Source of the DNA: JAWLHK01 sp041690355 [NCBI: bacterium]
Lineage (GTDB): Bacteria; J088; JAWLBW01
NCBI GenBank assembly: GCA_041690355.1
Contig: JAWLHK010000010.1
Coordinates: 62,001-126,000 of the forward strand
Length of the DNA stretch: 64,000 nucleotides
Direction: 5' to 3'
A model generated the notes under the pieces. That model saw only the letters and a program-made list of their open reading frames with translations, searched no databases and was not told the DNA's origin. A program made the translations under genes and the position numbers. Position 1 is the first letter of the stretch, and the number at the start of each line of letters is the position of its first letter. Shown piece by piece: positions 34,830 to 43,026 of this stretch.

Positions 34830-35596
34830 TTCGGCGGCATGCGCAGGGCGCCGTCGATACGGATGGTTTCGCCGTTGACGTACTTGTTGCTGATGATGAA
34901 GGCGACCAGGTCCGCATAGTCCTTCGGGTCCCCGAGCTTGCTGGGGAACGGGATCTGCGCTTCGAGCTGCTTCTTGTAGTCGTCGCTCACCATCTGCATC
35001 ATCGGCGTGTTGAAGGTGCCGGGCGCGACGGTGTTGCAGCGGATGCCGACGCGGGCCAGATCGCGCGCCACGGGGAGCGTCATGCCGACGATGCCGCCCT
35101 TGGAAGCGGAGTAGGCGACCTGCCCGATCTGCCCGTCGAAGGCCGCAATGGAGGCGGTGTTGACGATCACGCCGCGCTCGCCGTTGGCGTCGGGCTCGTT
35201 GCGGGCCATGCGCGAGGCGGCCAGGCGCATGACGTTGAAGGTGCCGATCAGGTTGACCTGGATCGTCATGGCGAACAGGTCGAGATCGTGCGGCGAGCCG
35301 TCCTTGTTCAGCACCCGGCCGGCGGTGCCGACCCCCGCGCAGTTGACGGCAGCGGTCAGGCGGCCGAACTTCGCGACGGCGTCATCGCAGGCCTTTTCGA
35401 CCGCCGCGCCATCGGTGACGTCGGCGGGGGTGAAGAGCGCCGCGGCGCCCAGTTCGGCGGCCAGGTCGGCTCCCTTGGAGTTCGGGCGGTCAAGGATGGC
35501 CGCCTTGCCCCCTTCGGCAATGATGCGGCGCACGGTGGCTTCGCCGAGCCCCGAGGCTCCGCCGGTCACAATCGCTACGGTTTCGTTCAGCTGCAT
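34826..35596 (-). CDS. SDR-family 3-hydroxyacyl-CoA dehydrogenase (HSD17B10-like)
   Basis: 256 residues. The Rossmann motif VTGGASGLGEAT is at residues 10-21. The catalytic Ser-Tyr-Lys lies in VNTASIAAFDGQIGQVAYSA followed by SKGG, and the C-terminus is GETIRIDGALRMPPK. The pattern is close to type II 3-hydroxyacyl-CoA / 2-methyl-3-hydroxybutyryl-CoA dehydrogenases, used for fatty acid or isoleucine breakdown. ATG 35596 is the start that begins the Rossmann fold; the longer upstream ORF is noise. Confidence 0.93.
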   Translation of the reverse strand: MQLNETVAIVTGGASGLGEATVRRIIAEGGKAAILDRPNSKGADLAAELGAAALFTPADVTDGAAVEKACDDAVAKFGRLTAAVNCAGVGTAGRVLNKDGSPHDLDLFAMTIQVNLIGTFNVMRLAASRMARNEPDANGERGVIVNTASIAAFDGQIGQVAYSASKGGIVGMTLPVARDLARVGIRCNTVAPGTFNTPMMQMVSDDYKKQLEAQIPFPSKLGDPKDYADLVAFIISNKYVNGETIRIDGALRMPPK

Positions 35597-35607
35597 GGTC
35601 GTCCTCG

Positions 35608-36486
35608 TTACGGAAGAGTGAATGGAAGGTCGAGTGCGCAGTCGCCGTCGAGCCACTGGCGCAGGATGGAGGCCACCGCTTCGGGCTGCTCCATCGGAAG
35701 AAAGTGTCCGGCCCCCTGCATTTCGATCAGGCGCGCCTTCGGCAGCCGCTTTTCGAGCGCGGCGGCCGCATTCCGCAGAAAGGTGTCGCTGCGGGCGCCG
35801 CGCAGGATCAGCACCGGACAGCGCACGCGGCGCACGCGCGTCCAGAAGCTGACGGGCCAGGTCGTGAAGATGCGGGCTTCGATGTGCCGGTCGCAGGCGA
35901 GCCGCACGCCGTTGTCGGTCGGCACCGTTCCCCAGTGCACGTAGGCTTCGAGAAATTCGCGCTTCCACGTGCGGAAGGCCGGCTTGCTCTCATAGGACGC
36001 GAGGATGCTCTCGCGGTCGGGGAACTCCATGCGCCGCCCCATGGTCGCGCGCACGAGCGGGTGGCCGTTGCGGATACCGGGGAGCTGGGCGAAGGCGAGC
36101 GGGGCCATGTAGTGCGGCGCGAAGATGACCGGATCGAGCAGCGCGATGGCCCGAAAGGTGCCCGGCCGCGCCGCCTCGGTCAGCAGCGCGAGCACGCCGC
36201 CGAGGGAGTGGCCGATGGCGACGGGGTTCGCGAAGAGCCCGGTGGCTTCCCATCCGCGGATATCGTCGAGAAAGTCGTTCCAGTTACGGATGGTCTCGGG
36301 CTGGAACGAGCCGCCGTGCCCGCGGAAGTCGGGGGCCACCCAGCGGCGCGAAAGCTGCTTCAGCAGCGGTCCGTAGGTACCGCCGTTGAACCCGTTGGCG
36401 TGCAGCATGACGAGTTCCGCCGGCGGTTCGCCTTCGCGCACGGCGTGGTAAAGCCTGCCGTCGATGTCCCAGGTGAACGACTCCAT
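35608..36486 (-). CDS. Alpha/beta hydrolase
   Basis: 292 residues. The nucleophile elbow GHSLGG is near residue 96, and the terminal catalytic His region is GAGHFLPMEQPEAV near residue 265. HANGFNGGTYGPLLKQL and RGHGGS mark a canonical fold. It begins 11 bases before the SDR gene in the same operon, so an ester or thioester substrate in the same degradative route is plausible but unproven. ATG 36486 is chosen; the longer ORF runs into repeats. Confidence 0.85.
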   Translation of the reverse strand: MESFTWDIDGRLYHAVREGEPPAELVMLHANGFNGGTYGPLLKQLSRRWVAPDFRGHGGSFQPETIRNWNDFLDDIRGWEATGLFANPVAIGHSLGGVLALLTEAARPGTFRAIALLDPVIFAPHYMAPLAFAQLPGIRNGHPLVRATMGRRMEFPDRESILASYESKPAFRTWKREFLEAYVHWGTVPTDNGVRLACDRHIEARIFTTWPVSFWTRVRRVRCPVLILRGARSDTFLRNAAAALEKRLPKARLIEMQGAGHFLPMEQPEAVASILRQWLDGDCALDLPFTLP

Positions 36487-36532
36487 CAACCGGTCAGGGT
36501 AGCACTTGCCATCCCGGCAGTCACCTGCCGGG

Positions 36533-36788
36533 ATGGCATTCCTGATGCCTGATTCCGAATACCTGAGAAGCAAGAACCTTCAGACAAAGCGCCAAGCGCC
36601 GAGCACCGAGCGCCAACCAGCAAGTACCAGCCGCCGGTCATCCCGGCAGCCACCGCAGGGATGGCATTCCTGATTCCTGATTCCGAATTCCTGAGAAGCA
36701 AGAACCTGCAGACCAAGCGCCAAGCGCCGAGCGCTGAGCGCCAACCAGCAAGCACCAGACTCCGGCCGCCGGTCTCTGCCCGTTCCGC
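36533..36788 (+). repeat. Tandem 128-bp duplication carrying two heptamer arrays
   Basis: Bases 36533-36660 and 36661-about 36778 are near-identical copies with a 128-base period. Each starts ATGGCATTCCTGAT and carries four ATTCCTG-class heptamers (36538-36565, 36666-36693), then AGCGCC-rich words (AAGCGCCAAGCGCCGAGC). Copy 1 is preceded by the hairpin CCCGGCAG-TCAC-CTGCCGGG. It makes up most of the 36487-36823 gap. Confidence 0.85.
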
Positions 36789-36793
36789 TCAAG

Positions 36794-36817
36794 AATTAAG
36801 AATCAGGAATCAGGAAT
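36794..36817 (-). repeat. Heptamer array, AATCAGG class
   Basis: AATTAAG, AATCAGG, AATCAGG, AATGGC. On the minus strand it begins just after the gph stop, inverted relative to the arrays at 36538 and 36666. Confidence 0.8.
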
Positions 36818-36823
36818 GGCCGC

Positions 36824-37462
36824 TCACGCACCCAGGTGCGCGAGGATGTCCTGCGGTTCCTGCAGCCACAGGGTGGCGAACGGGTCGAGTTCGGCGCGGC
36901 TGCCGTAGCCCCAGGCCGCCGCCCAGAAGGGGAACCCGCAGGCCCGGCCGAGGCGGCCGTCGGGTTCGCCGTCGCCGACGATGACAAGGTCCGAGACCTG
37001 CACGCCGACGGCTTCGGCGATGTGCACGGCCACGCCGGGATCGGGCTTGCGCACCGGAAGCGTGTCGCCGCCGATGAGCACCTCGAAGCGGCTGCGGATC
37101 CCGAGGCCCTCCAGAATCTTGGCGGCGAACCGCTCGGGCTTGTTCGTCGCGCAGACCAGACGGACGTCGGCGCGCAGCACGGCATCCCAGCCGGCGAAGA
37201 GGCGGCTGTGGTCGAGCAGGTGCTCGTCGTAATGCGCGAAGAACCAGTTGCGCGCCGCATCGATCCTGGCCGGATCGTCGGTTCCCAGGGCCTTGAGCAG
37301 GAGCACCGTGGCCCCCTGACCGACGAAGGAGCGGATCTCCTCTTCGGGGCGTGTCGGGCAATCCATCGCGGCCAGGGTGGCGTTGACCGAGAGGGCGAGA
37401 TCCTTCGTCGTGTCGACGAGGGTCCCGTCCATGTCGACGAGCAGAACGGGCGTGCGCTTCAT
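36824..37462 (-). CDS. gph: HAD-family phosphoglycolate phosphatase-like hydrolase
   Basis: 212 residues. Motif I LVDMDGTLVDT (residues 8-18) has both aspartates. Motif II is the Thr in VCATNKPERF, motif III the Lys in RKPDPGVAVHIAEA, and motif IV is VGDGEPDG in place of the usual GDSxxD. It may remove 2-phosphoglycolate; other sugar phosphates are possible. It starts 16 bases after rng, so it is the second gene of that transcript. Confidence 0.82.
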   Translation of the reverse strand: MKRTPVLLVDMDGTLVDTTKDLALSVNATLAAMDCPTRPEEEIRSFVGQGATVLLLKALGTDDPARIDAARNWFFAHYDEHLLDHSRLFAGWDAVLRADVRLVCATNKPERFAAKILEGLGIRSRFEVLIGGDTLPVRKPDPGVAVHIAEAVGVQVSDLVIVGDGEPDGRLGRACGFPFWAAAWGYGSRAELDPFATLWLQEPQDILAHLGA

Positions 37463-37478
37463 GCTACCGGAGTTCCGC

Positions 37479-38975
37479 TCAGAGCAGGTTTTCGATCTCG
37501 AACTTCTCGCGGTGCAGATCCTTCTTGCGCACGACGATCCGCTTCTTGAAGCGCTTCTCGAGTGCCTCGATGGCCGGGCGCTCCTCATCGTAGAGGCGCT
37601 CGGCGATGGCCGGGTGCACGTTGAGGTGGATCTTGCGGTCACGCAGGTTCGGAAGCTCCTTCTGCAGCGTGCGGTAGATCTCGGCGCAGACCGTCTTCTC
37701 GCTGCGGATGTACCCCTTGCCGTCGCAGTAGGGGCAGCTTTCGGCGAGGATGCGCATCAGGCTTTCGCGCGTGCGCTTGCGGGTCATTTCGACCAGCCCG
37801 AGCTCGCTGATCTTGAGGATGTTGCTCTTGGCCTTGTCGCGCCGCAGGGCGTCGCGCAGCGCCCCGTAGACCTTGTCGCGGTTCGCGGCCTTGTTCATGT
37901 CGATGAAATCGAGAATGATCAGGCCGCCGATGTTGCGCAGGCGCAGCTGGTAAACGATCTCCTTGGCCGCCTCGAGATTCGTCTTGAGGATCGTCTCTTC
38001 GAGGTCGCGCTTGCCGACGAACTTGCCGGTGTTCACGTCGACCGCCACGAGCGCCTCGGCCTGCTCGATGACCAGATATCCGCCGCTCTTGAGCCAGACC
38101 TTGGTGCCGAGCGCTTCGTCGAGGGCCGGTTCGATCTGGAAGTGGTCGAAGATCGGCTCCTTCCCCTCATACAGGATGATGTCGTCACGCCGGTGGGGGA
38201 GGAGGTTGTCGACGAAATTCTTCACCTTCTCGTATTCCGCCGGGTCATCGATGACGACGCGCGCGACATCGGGGCCGAAGAAGTCGCGCACCGACCGCAG
38301 CGAGAGATCCATTTCGCTGTAGGCGGCGCAGGGGGCCTTCATGCGGCTGAAGCGCTGCTGAATCGAGTTCCACGTCTTGGCGAGGTAGTCAATGTCGCTC
38401 TTCAAATCCTCTTCGCTGCGCCCTTCGGCGGCCGTGCGTACGATGAAGCCGATCCCCTCGGGGCGCAGGCGGTTCACGATGCTCTTCAGGCGTCCCCGTT
38501 CGGCAGACTCCTCGATGCGGCGGCTGACGCCGACATGGTTCACCGTGGGCATGAGCACGACATAGCGGCCGGGTATCGACACGTAACTCGTGATGCGCGC
38601 GCCCTTCGTGCTGATCGGATCCTTGGCGACCTGGACGAGAATCTCCTGCCCCTCTTTGAGCAGATCCTGAATGCGCTCCTTCTCGCGATCGCGCTCGCGC
38701 TTGACCGCTTCGGCGTCCTCGTCGTCGCCGTAGTGTTCGATCTCTTCGAGGATGTCGCTGACATAGAGAAAGGCGGCGCGCTCGAGGCCGATGTCGACGA
38801 AGGCGGCCTGCATGCCGGGGAGCACGCGGGAGACGCGCCCCTTGTAGATGTTGCCGATGACCGAACCGCCCGCTTCGCCGGGCCGTTCCACATAGAGTTC
38901 GACGACGGCGCCCCCTTCCATGAGGGCGACCCGCGTTTCGATCGGGGTGGCGTTGATGATGAGTTCGCTGCGCAT
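37479..38975 (-). CDS. rng: Ribonuclease G/E family endonuclease
   Basis: 498 residues, RNase G length, lacking the long C-terminal scaffold of RNase E. It has an N-terminal S1 domain (VIGNIYKGRVSRVLPGMQAAF near 38-58), 5'-sensor and DNase I-like domains with the metal-binding Asp in GLIILDFIDM (near 345), and the Zn-link C-x2-C in ESCPYCDGKG (near 410). It starts mRNA decay and rRNA processing by 5'-monophosphate-dependent cleavage. ATG 38975 begins the conserved MRSELIINAT. A 180-base leader separates it from its promoter. Confidence 0.95.
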   Translation of the reverse strand: MRSELIINATPIETRVALMEGGAVVELYVERPGEAGGSVIGNIYKGRVSRVLPGMQAAFVDIGLERAAFLYVSDILEEIEHYGDDEDAEAVKRERDREKERIQDLLKEGQEILVQVAKDPISTKGARITSYVSIPGRYVVLMPTVNHVGVSRRIEESAERGRLKSIVNRLRPEGIGFIVRTAAEGRSEEDLKSDIDYLAKTWNSIQQRFSRMKAPCAAYSEMDLSLRSVRDFFGPDVARVVIDDPAEYEKVKNFVDNLLPHRRDDIILYEGKEPIFDHFQIEPALDEALGTKVWLKSGGYLVIEQAEALVAVDVNTGKFVGKRDLEETILKTNLEAAKEIVYQLRLRNIGGLIILDFIDMNKAANRDKVYGALRDALRRDKAKSNILKISELGLVEMTRKRTRESLMRILAESCPYCDGKGYIRSEKTVCAEIYRTLQKELPNLRDRKIHLNVHPAIAERLYDEERPAIEALEKRFKKRIVVRKKDLHREKFEIENLL

Positions 38976-39160
38976 GAAACCTCGCGGGCGGCCGGCCTGA
39001 GCCGCAACAGGCAGGAGGACGCGAGGCGCCTCTCCCCGGGAAAAAGGGGGGGGAAAGGTCCCGCTTCGACGTGGCCTGCCTGGATGGGAACGCGCTCGGC
39101 AGGCCATATACCGAAGCGGCGGAAAAATCGTGGGGGCCCCCGAAGGAACCCGAAAGAGGG

Positions 39161-39189
39161 ATTATACCATCCCCGGAGGCTGCTACAAT
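39161..39189. promoter_or_regulatory. Overlapping divergent promoters of rng and the CinA-like gene
   Basis: Minus strand: TTGTAG (39188-39183), 16 bases, TATAAT (39166-39161) toward rng. Plus strand: TACAAT (39184-39189), eight bases before the CinA-like ATG. The plus -10 overlaps the minus -35, so both polymerases cannot bind at once. Confidence 0.55.
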
Positions 39190-39197
39190 AACCGCGC

Positions 39198-39905
39198 ATG
39201 GCCCGAGTCGCCGTCATACTGATCGGAAACGAACTGCTGAGCGGAAAGATCGAGGATCAGAACGCCCGCTATGCCGTGCGGCTGCTGCGCGAGCGGGGGG
39301 CCGATCTTGAGCGCATCGCCGTCATTCCCGACGCCATCGGCGAGATCGCGGCCGAGGTGCGCCGGTGCGTCGCCGACTACGACTGGGTCATCACCTCGGG
39401 CGGGGTGGGCCCCACGCACGACGACATGACCTACGAGGGGGTGGCCGCCGGCCTTGAGGTGCCGCTCGTCGAGCACGCCGAGGTCGCCGCCATGCTGCGC
39501 ACCTATTTCGGCACGCGTCTGACCGACGACCACCTGCGCATGGCCCGCTTTCCCGAGGGGGCCCTCGTGCACACGGGGTTGAACCTGCCGATCCCCGTCG
39601 TGACCGTGGGCAGGGTCGCCGTGCTCCCCGGCATCCCTTCCCTTTTCCGCATGGCGCTCGATTTTCTGGCGCCGATGTTCCAGGGGCTCCCGTTCTTTCT
39701 CGAAGAGGTTGTCTGCCATCACGACGAAGGCGAAATCGCGGCGTTTCTGCGTGACGTCCAGCAGCGCTTCGCCGACGTCAGCATCGGGTCCTACCCGGGG
39801 CGCACGGCCGACGGCGTCGAGATGGTGCGCATTACCGTCGAGGGGCGCAGCGAGCGATCGGTGGCCGCGGCGGCAGCGGAAATCCGCGGGCGGCTGCTCG
39901 CCTGA
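39198..39905 (+). CDS. CinA N-terminal (MoCF-like) domain protein
   Basis: 235 residues, corresponding to the COG1058 half of CinA only: ILIGNELLSGKIEDQNA at the N-terminus, the molybdopterin-binding-like motif TSGGVGPTHDDMTYEGVAAG near residues 67-86, and VLPGIPSLFRMA. In full CinA this domain is an ADP-ribose pyrophosphatase and the C-terminal half is NMN deamidase, which is absent here. A nucleotide-metabolism role is inferred. A -10-like hexamer stands eight bases before the ATG; GGAGG is 18 bases away, too far for normal use. Confidence 0.85.
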   Translation: MARVAVILIGNELLSGKIEDQNARYAVRLLRERGADLERIAVIPDAIGEIAAEVRRCVADYDWVITSGGVGPTHDDMTYEGVAAGLEVPLVEHAEVAAMLRTYFGTRLTDDHLRMARFPEGALVHTGLNLPIPVVTVGRVAVLPGIPSLFRMALDFLAPMFQGLPFFLEEVVCHHDEGEIAAFLRDVQQRFADVSIGSYPGRTADGVEMVRITVEGRSERSVAAAAAEIRGRLLA

Positions 39906-39952
39906 GCCCTCCGGCGTTTGTCCGGCCCCTTGTCGGGATGGTAAGATCCAGC

Positions 39953-40972
39953 ATGGCGGGCGAGTACACCACAGCCTTGAAACCGGCGCGGCCGCAGGCC
40001 GACCTGCTCCCGCAGGAGCTCGACGTGCGTGTGCTCTGCATGCACGAGGGGCGCCAGGAAGACATTCCGCTGCGCCGCCGCCGCACGACCTTCGGCCGCG
40101 GCGATGCCGATGTCGTCATTGACGATCCGACCGTGAGCCGCAAGCACTTCCAGATCGAGGTCGTGCGCGGCAACGTCGTGCTGCACGATCTCGCCAGCGC
40201 CAACGGCACGATTTACCGCGGCCGCTGGATCACCTCGGTGAACCTGCGCGACGGCGATCACTTTCAGGCCGGCAACTCCCGCTTTCACATCGTCATCCGC
40301 ACGACGAACCTCATGCCCGCCCGGCTGCTGGCCCTCGTCGCCCTGGCGGGGGAAGAGGGCTCGGCGCTCGCGGGGCTTCTCGATACCGAGGTCTTCGCCG
40401 TGCGCACGGTCGATCCCGATGCGCTGCTCGACACCTGCCGCTTCGAGCTGCCCGATCTCGTCGTCGTCGATGCGTCGGCGCGCGCGCTCGCGGCCGTCGA
40501 GAACCTCAAGCGGCTCCCCCGCCTGCGCAACATCCACATCGTCACCCTGCTGGGTCCCGAAGAGTCGGGGCAGGAGGCCAAGTGGCGCAGCGCAGGGGCG
40601 AATGAAGTGCTCGAACGCCCCGTGCCGGCCGAGCTTCTGCAGGGGATCGCCGAGCAGGTCGCCCGGCGCCCGGTCTCGCGGGAACTCAACTTTCCGGTGA
40701 CCGTGCGCACTGAAGAGGGGCGTGACGGCCACGGCCGGCTGCTCAACCTGCACGTGCGCGGCGCGCGGGTGCGCTTCGATGGCCGTCAACGCCCCAAGCC
40801 AGGGAGCACGGTGTCGCTCAAAATCCTGCTCCCCAACGAATACGGGGTCGTACAGGTGCGCGGCATCTGGCACGACGACGACGGCAACGAGGCCTCGGTC
40901 GCCTTCTCGCATTACGAGGGAAACGGCCAGCTTCAGGTGCGCCGCATCGTCAACGACGCCCCGATGCGCTGA
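39953..40972 (+). CDS. FHA / pseudo-receiver / PilZ signalling protein
   Basis: 339 residues from ATG 39953. FHA domain at about 20-110 (TFGRG, VSRKH, SANGT), for phosphothreonine binding. Response-regulator-like domain at about 118-235 keeps an Asp in LPDLVVVDA but has Arg where the conserved Lys should be (VLERP), so phosphotransfer is doubtful. PilZ-like domain at about 240-335 (GRLLNLHVRGARV, GVVQVRGIW), a possible c-di-GMP binder though the RxxxR motif is unclear. It would join Ser/Thr-kinase and c-di-GMP signals. TTGTCC-18-TAAGAT ends five bases before the ATG. An upstream ATG at 39938 is possible. Confidence 0.82.
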   Translation: MAGEYTTALKPARPQADLLPQELDVRVLCMHEGRQEDIPLRRRRTTFGRGDADVVIDDPTVSRKHFQIEVVRGNVVLHDLASANGTIYRGRWITSVNLRDGDHFQAGNSRFHIVIRTTNLMPARLLALVALAGEEGSALAGLLDTEVFAVRTVDPDALLDTCRFELPDLVVVDASARALAAVENLKRLPRLRNIHIVTLLGPEESGQEAKWRSAGANEVLERPVPAELLQGIAEQVARRPVSRELNFPVTVRTEEGRDGHGRLLNLHVRGARVRFDGRQRPKPGSTVSLKILLPNEYGVVQVRGIWHDDDGNEASVAFSHYEGNGQLQVRRIVNDAPMR

Positions 40973-40990
40973 GGGCGCCTTTCCCTTTCC

Positions 40991-41650
40991 CTAGAAATAA
41001 TGGGACAGCCCCTGGCGCAGCTCGAGGCGCGCCCGGTGCAGCCGGCTTTTCACCGTTCCTTCGGGCAGCCCCGTACGCCCCGCGATTTCGGCGTAGCTGA
41101 GCCCCTCGATTTCGCGCAGGATCAGCAGTGCGCGGGTGGCGGCCGGGAGCCGGGCGATGCGCGCCTGCACGAGGTCGCGCAGCTCACGCTCTTCACACTG
41201 GCCATAGGCGTCTTTCGCTTCGTCGGCGATCGCGAGCGGCTCGCGCCGGTCTCCGGCATTCTGTTCGAGACTCTGGTTCGAGAAGAACCGCCGCCGGCGC
41301 AGGTATTTCAGCTTGTTCAGCGACTGGTTACGGGCGATCTGGAAGAGCCAGGTGCTGAAGAGGGCGTCGCCGCGGAATCGATCGAGATTCCCATGCAGGG
41401 TTACGAAGACGTCCTGCGTGAGTTCTTCGGCTTCATGCGCGTCGCCGAGCAGGCGCAGGCAGAACGAATAAATGCGGCGGTGGTATCTGCGGAGGAGCCG
41501 GTTGAACGCGGCATTGTCTCCGTCGGCGGCCAGAAGCAGAAGCAGACGATCATCGGGATCTTCCGCCTCATTCCGTTCCGCTCGTACGAAGGCCAGCACC
41601 AACCCCGACAGCGCAAGCGCCGTCCATGCCCCCAGGAGGCCTTCCATCAT
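40991..41650 (-). CDS. ECF-type RNA polymerase sigma factor
   Basis: 219 residues. Sigma region 2 (FNRLLRRYHRRIYSFCLRLL, AEELTQDVFVTLHGNLDRF, FSTWLFQIARNQSLNKLK) and region 4 (LPAATRALLILREIEGLSYA, then AGRTGLPEGTVKSRLHRARL) are complete. The first 25 residues are strongly hydrophobic (LLGAWTALALSGLVLAFV), unusual for a sigma factor; a start at an internal GTG would shorten but not remove it. No anti-sigma gene is adjacent. It follows lemA by 35 bases. Confidence 0.9.
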   Translation of the reverse strand: MMEGLLGAWTALALSGLVLAFVRAERNEAEDPDDRLLLLLAADGDNAAFNRLLRRYHRRIYSFCLRLLGDAHEAEELTQDVFVTLHGNLDRFRGDALFSTWLFQIARNQSLNKLKYLRRRRFFSNQSLEQNAGDRREPLAIADEAKDAYGQCEERELRDLVQARIARLPAATRALLILREIEGLSYAEIAGRTGLPEGTVKSRLHRARLELRQGLSHYF

Positions 41651-41685
41651 GTTTCATCTCAGGTGTCAGGTTTGCACTCGGACCT

Positions 41686-42234
41686 CTACCGGAGTGCGAC
41701 GCGGGGCGTTTCCCGGTCGCGCTCGGCCGCTTCGAAATAGGCGGCCGGCTCGAAGTTGAACAGCGAAGCGATGAAAGCCGACGGCACGGTTTCGCGCAGG
41801 TTCGTGTAGTCGCGCACCGAGCCGTTGTAGACGGCGCGGGACCCGGCGATGGCGTTCTCGGTGGCCGTGAGATCGGCCATCAACTGGCGCACCTGGGCGT
41901 TGCTCTGCAGCTCGGGATACTTCTCGACGAGCGCGAAGATCTGCCCCAGGGCCGCCGTGACGGCCGAGTCGGCCCTGGCCGCCTCTTCAGGGGTGCGCGC
42001 GTTGACGGCGTGACTGCGCGCCTCGATGACGTCGGTGAGCGTATCCTTCTCCCACTGCATGGCGTCGCGCACGGCGTTGACCAGGTTGGGGATGAGATCG
42101 TAACGCCGTTTCAACTGGACGTCGATCTGCCGCCACAGGTTGCGCACCTGGTTGCGGGCGACGACCAGCCGGTTGTACAGCGTGACGACGATCAACACGG
42201 CCGCAACGATGAAACCCAGCGCTATCCACAGCAT
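41686..42234 (-). CDS. lemA: LemA family membrane protein
   Basis: 182 residues. One N-terminal transmembrane helix (MLWIALGFIVAAVLIVVTLY) is followed by the LemA four-helix domain (NRLVVARNQVRNLWRQIDVQ, RRYDLIPNLVNAVRD, FEKYPELQSNAQV-like segment, FNFEPAAYFEA at the C-terminus). LemA proteins are envelope-associated and often linked to metalloprotease or signalling genes. Here it precedes an ECF sigma gene. ATG 42234 begins the membrane helix. Confidence 0.92.
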   Translation of the reverse strand: MLWIALGFIVAAVLIVVTLYNRLVVARNQVRNLWRQIDVQLKRRYDLIPNLVNAVRDAMQWEKDTLTDVIEARSHAVNARTPEEAARADSAVTAALGQIFALVEKYPELQSNAQVRQLMADLTATENAIAGSRAVYNGSVRDYTNLRETVPSAFIASLFNFEPAAYFEAAERDRETPRVALR

Positions 42235-42363
42235 GGCTACTCCATCGGCCCGCTGAGCGAGCCCTGACTTCATTATAGGTTGGCAGGCAGCCGGAAAATC
42301 GCCGCGGGAACCGGCTGCGACCCCTGTACTTTACAGCGCCGCCCCGGCCGGTGCAACCGTGTT

Positions 42364-43026
42364 TCAGCGGGAGGATCGGGTGAGCACGGCCAGCGCCCGC
42401 TCGTCTCCGGCGGGCAGCCGGTAGGCGTGTACGGACGGCGGCTCGAATCCGGGATAGCGGGCCGCGGCGATGGCGTCGGCCTCGGCAGGCCCCTTGTAGA
42501 GCACGAGGCGCCCGCCCGGCTTCAGATACGGTTCGCCCAGGCGCACGAGCTCGTCGGCCTTGGCGACGGCGCGGGCGGTGACGGCGTCGAGGGATTCGCG
42601 CAGTCCCATGCGGAAGGCGGGATCCTCGGCGCGCTGCTGCATGGCCGCGATGCGCTCGAGCCCCAGCTCGCGGATGACCGCCTGCACGTAGGTGATCTTC
42701 TTGCCCGTGCCGTCGATGAGCAGCAGGCGCCGATCCGGTCCGGCAATTTTGAGGACCAGTCCGGGAAAGCCGGCGCCGGTGCCGACGTCGAGAATGAAAT
42801 CCTGCGCGCCGAAGTGGCGATGGCCGCCCAGGCTGTCGAGGATGTGCTTGTCGAGAATCTCGTCGACGGTGCGGATGGCGGTCAGGTTGAAGCGCGCATT
42901 CCACTCCATCAGCAGGGCGGTCATGCGGGCGAGAAGCGCCACCTGGCGGTCGTCGAGCGGGGCGCCGAATTCCGCCGCCGTCGTGCGCAGGCGCTCTTCC
43001 TGCGCAGGTGTGAAGCCGGCGCTCAC
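42364..43026 (-). CDS. rsmG: 16S rRNA (guanine-527-N7)-methyltransferase RsmG
   Basis: 220 residues. Class I SAM motif LDVGTGAGFPGLVLKIAGPD near residues 78-97, plus the RsmG N-terminal helix block (WNARFNLTAIRTVDEILDKH) and VTARAVAKADEL. It methylates G527 of 16S rRNA; loss gives low-level streptomycin resistance in model species. In many genomes rsmG sits beside mnmG, but here it is 42 kb away. Its start overlaps the stop of the ornithine cyclodeaminase-like gene by four bases. Confidence 0.96.
   Translation of the reverse strand: MSAGFTPAQEERLRTTAAEFGAPLDDRQVALLARMTALLMEWNARFNLTAIRTVDEILDKHILDSLGGHRHFGAQDFILDVGTGAGFPGLVLKIAGPDRRLLLIDGTGKKITYVQAVIRELGLERIAAMQQRAEDPAFRMGLRESLDAVTARAVAKADELVRLGEPYLKPGGRLVLYKGPAEADAIAAARYPGFEPPSVHAYRLPAGDERALAVLTRSSR

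Noticed and set aside
36661-36984. Plus-strand ORF beginning in the 128-bp repeat
   Set aside because: Derived from repeat sequence and the antisense of gph.
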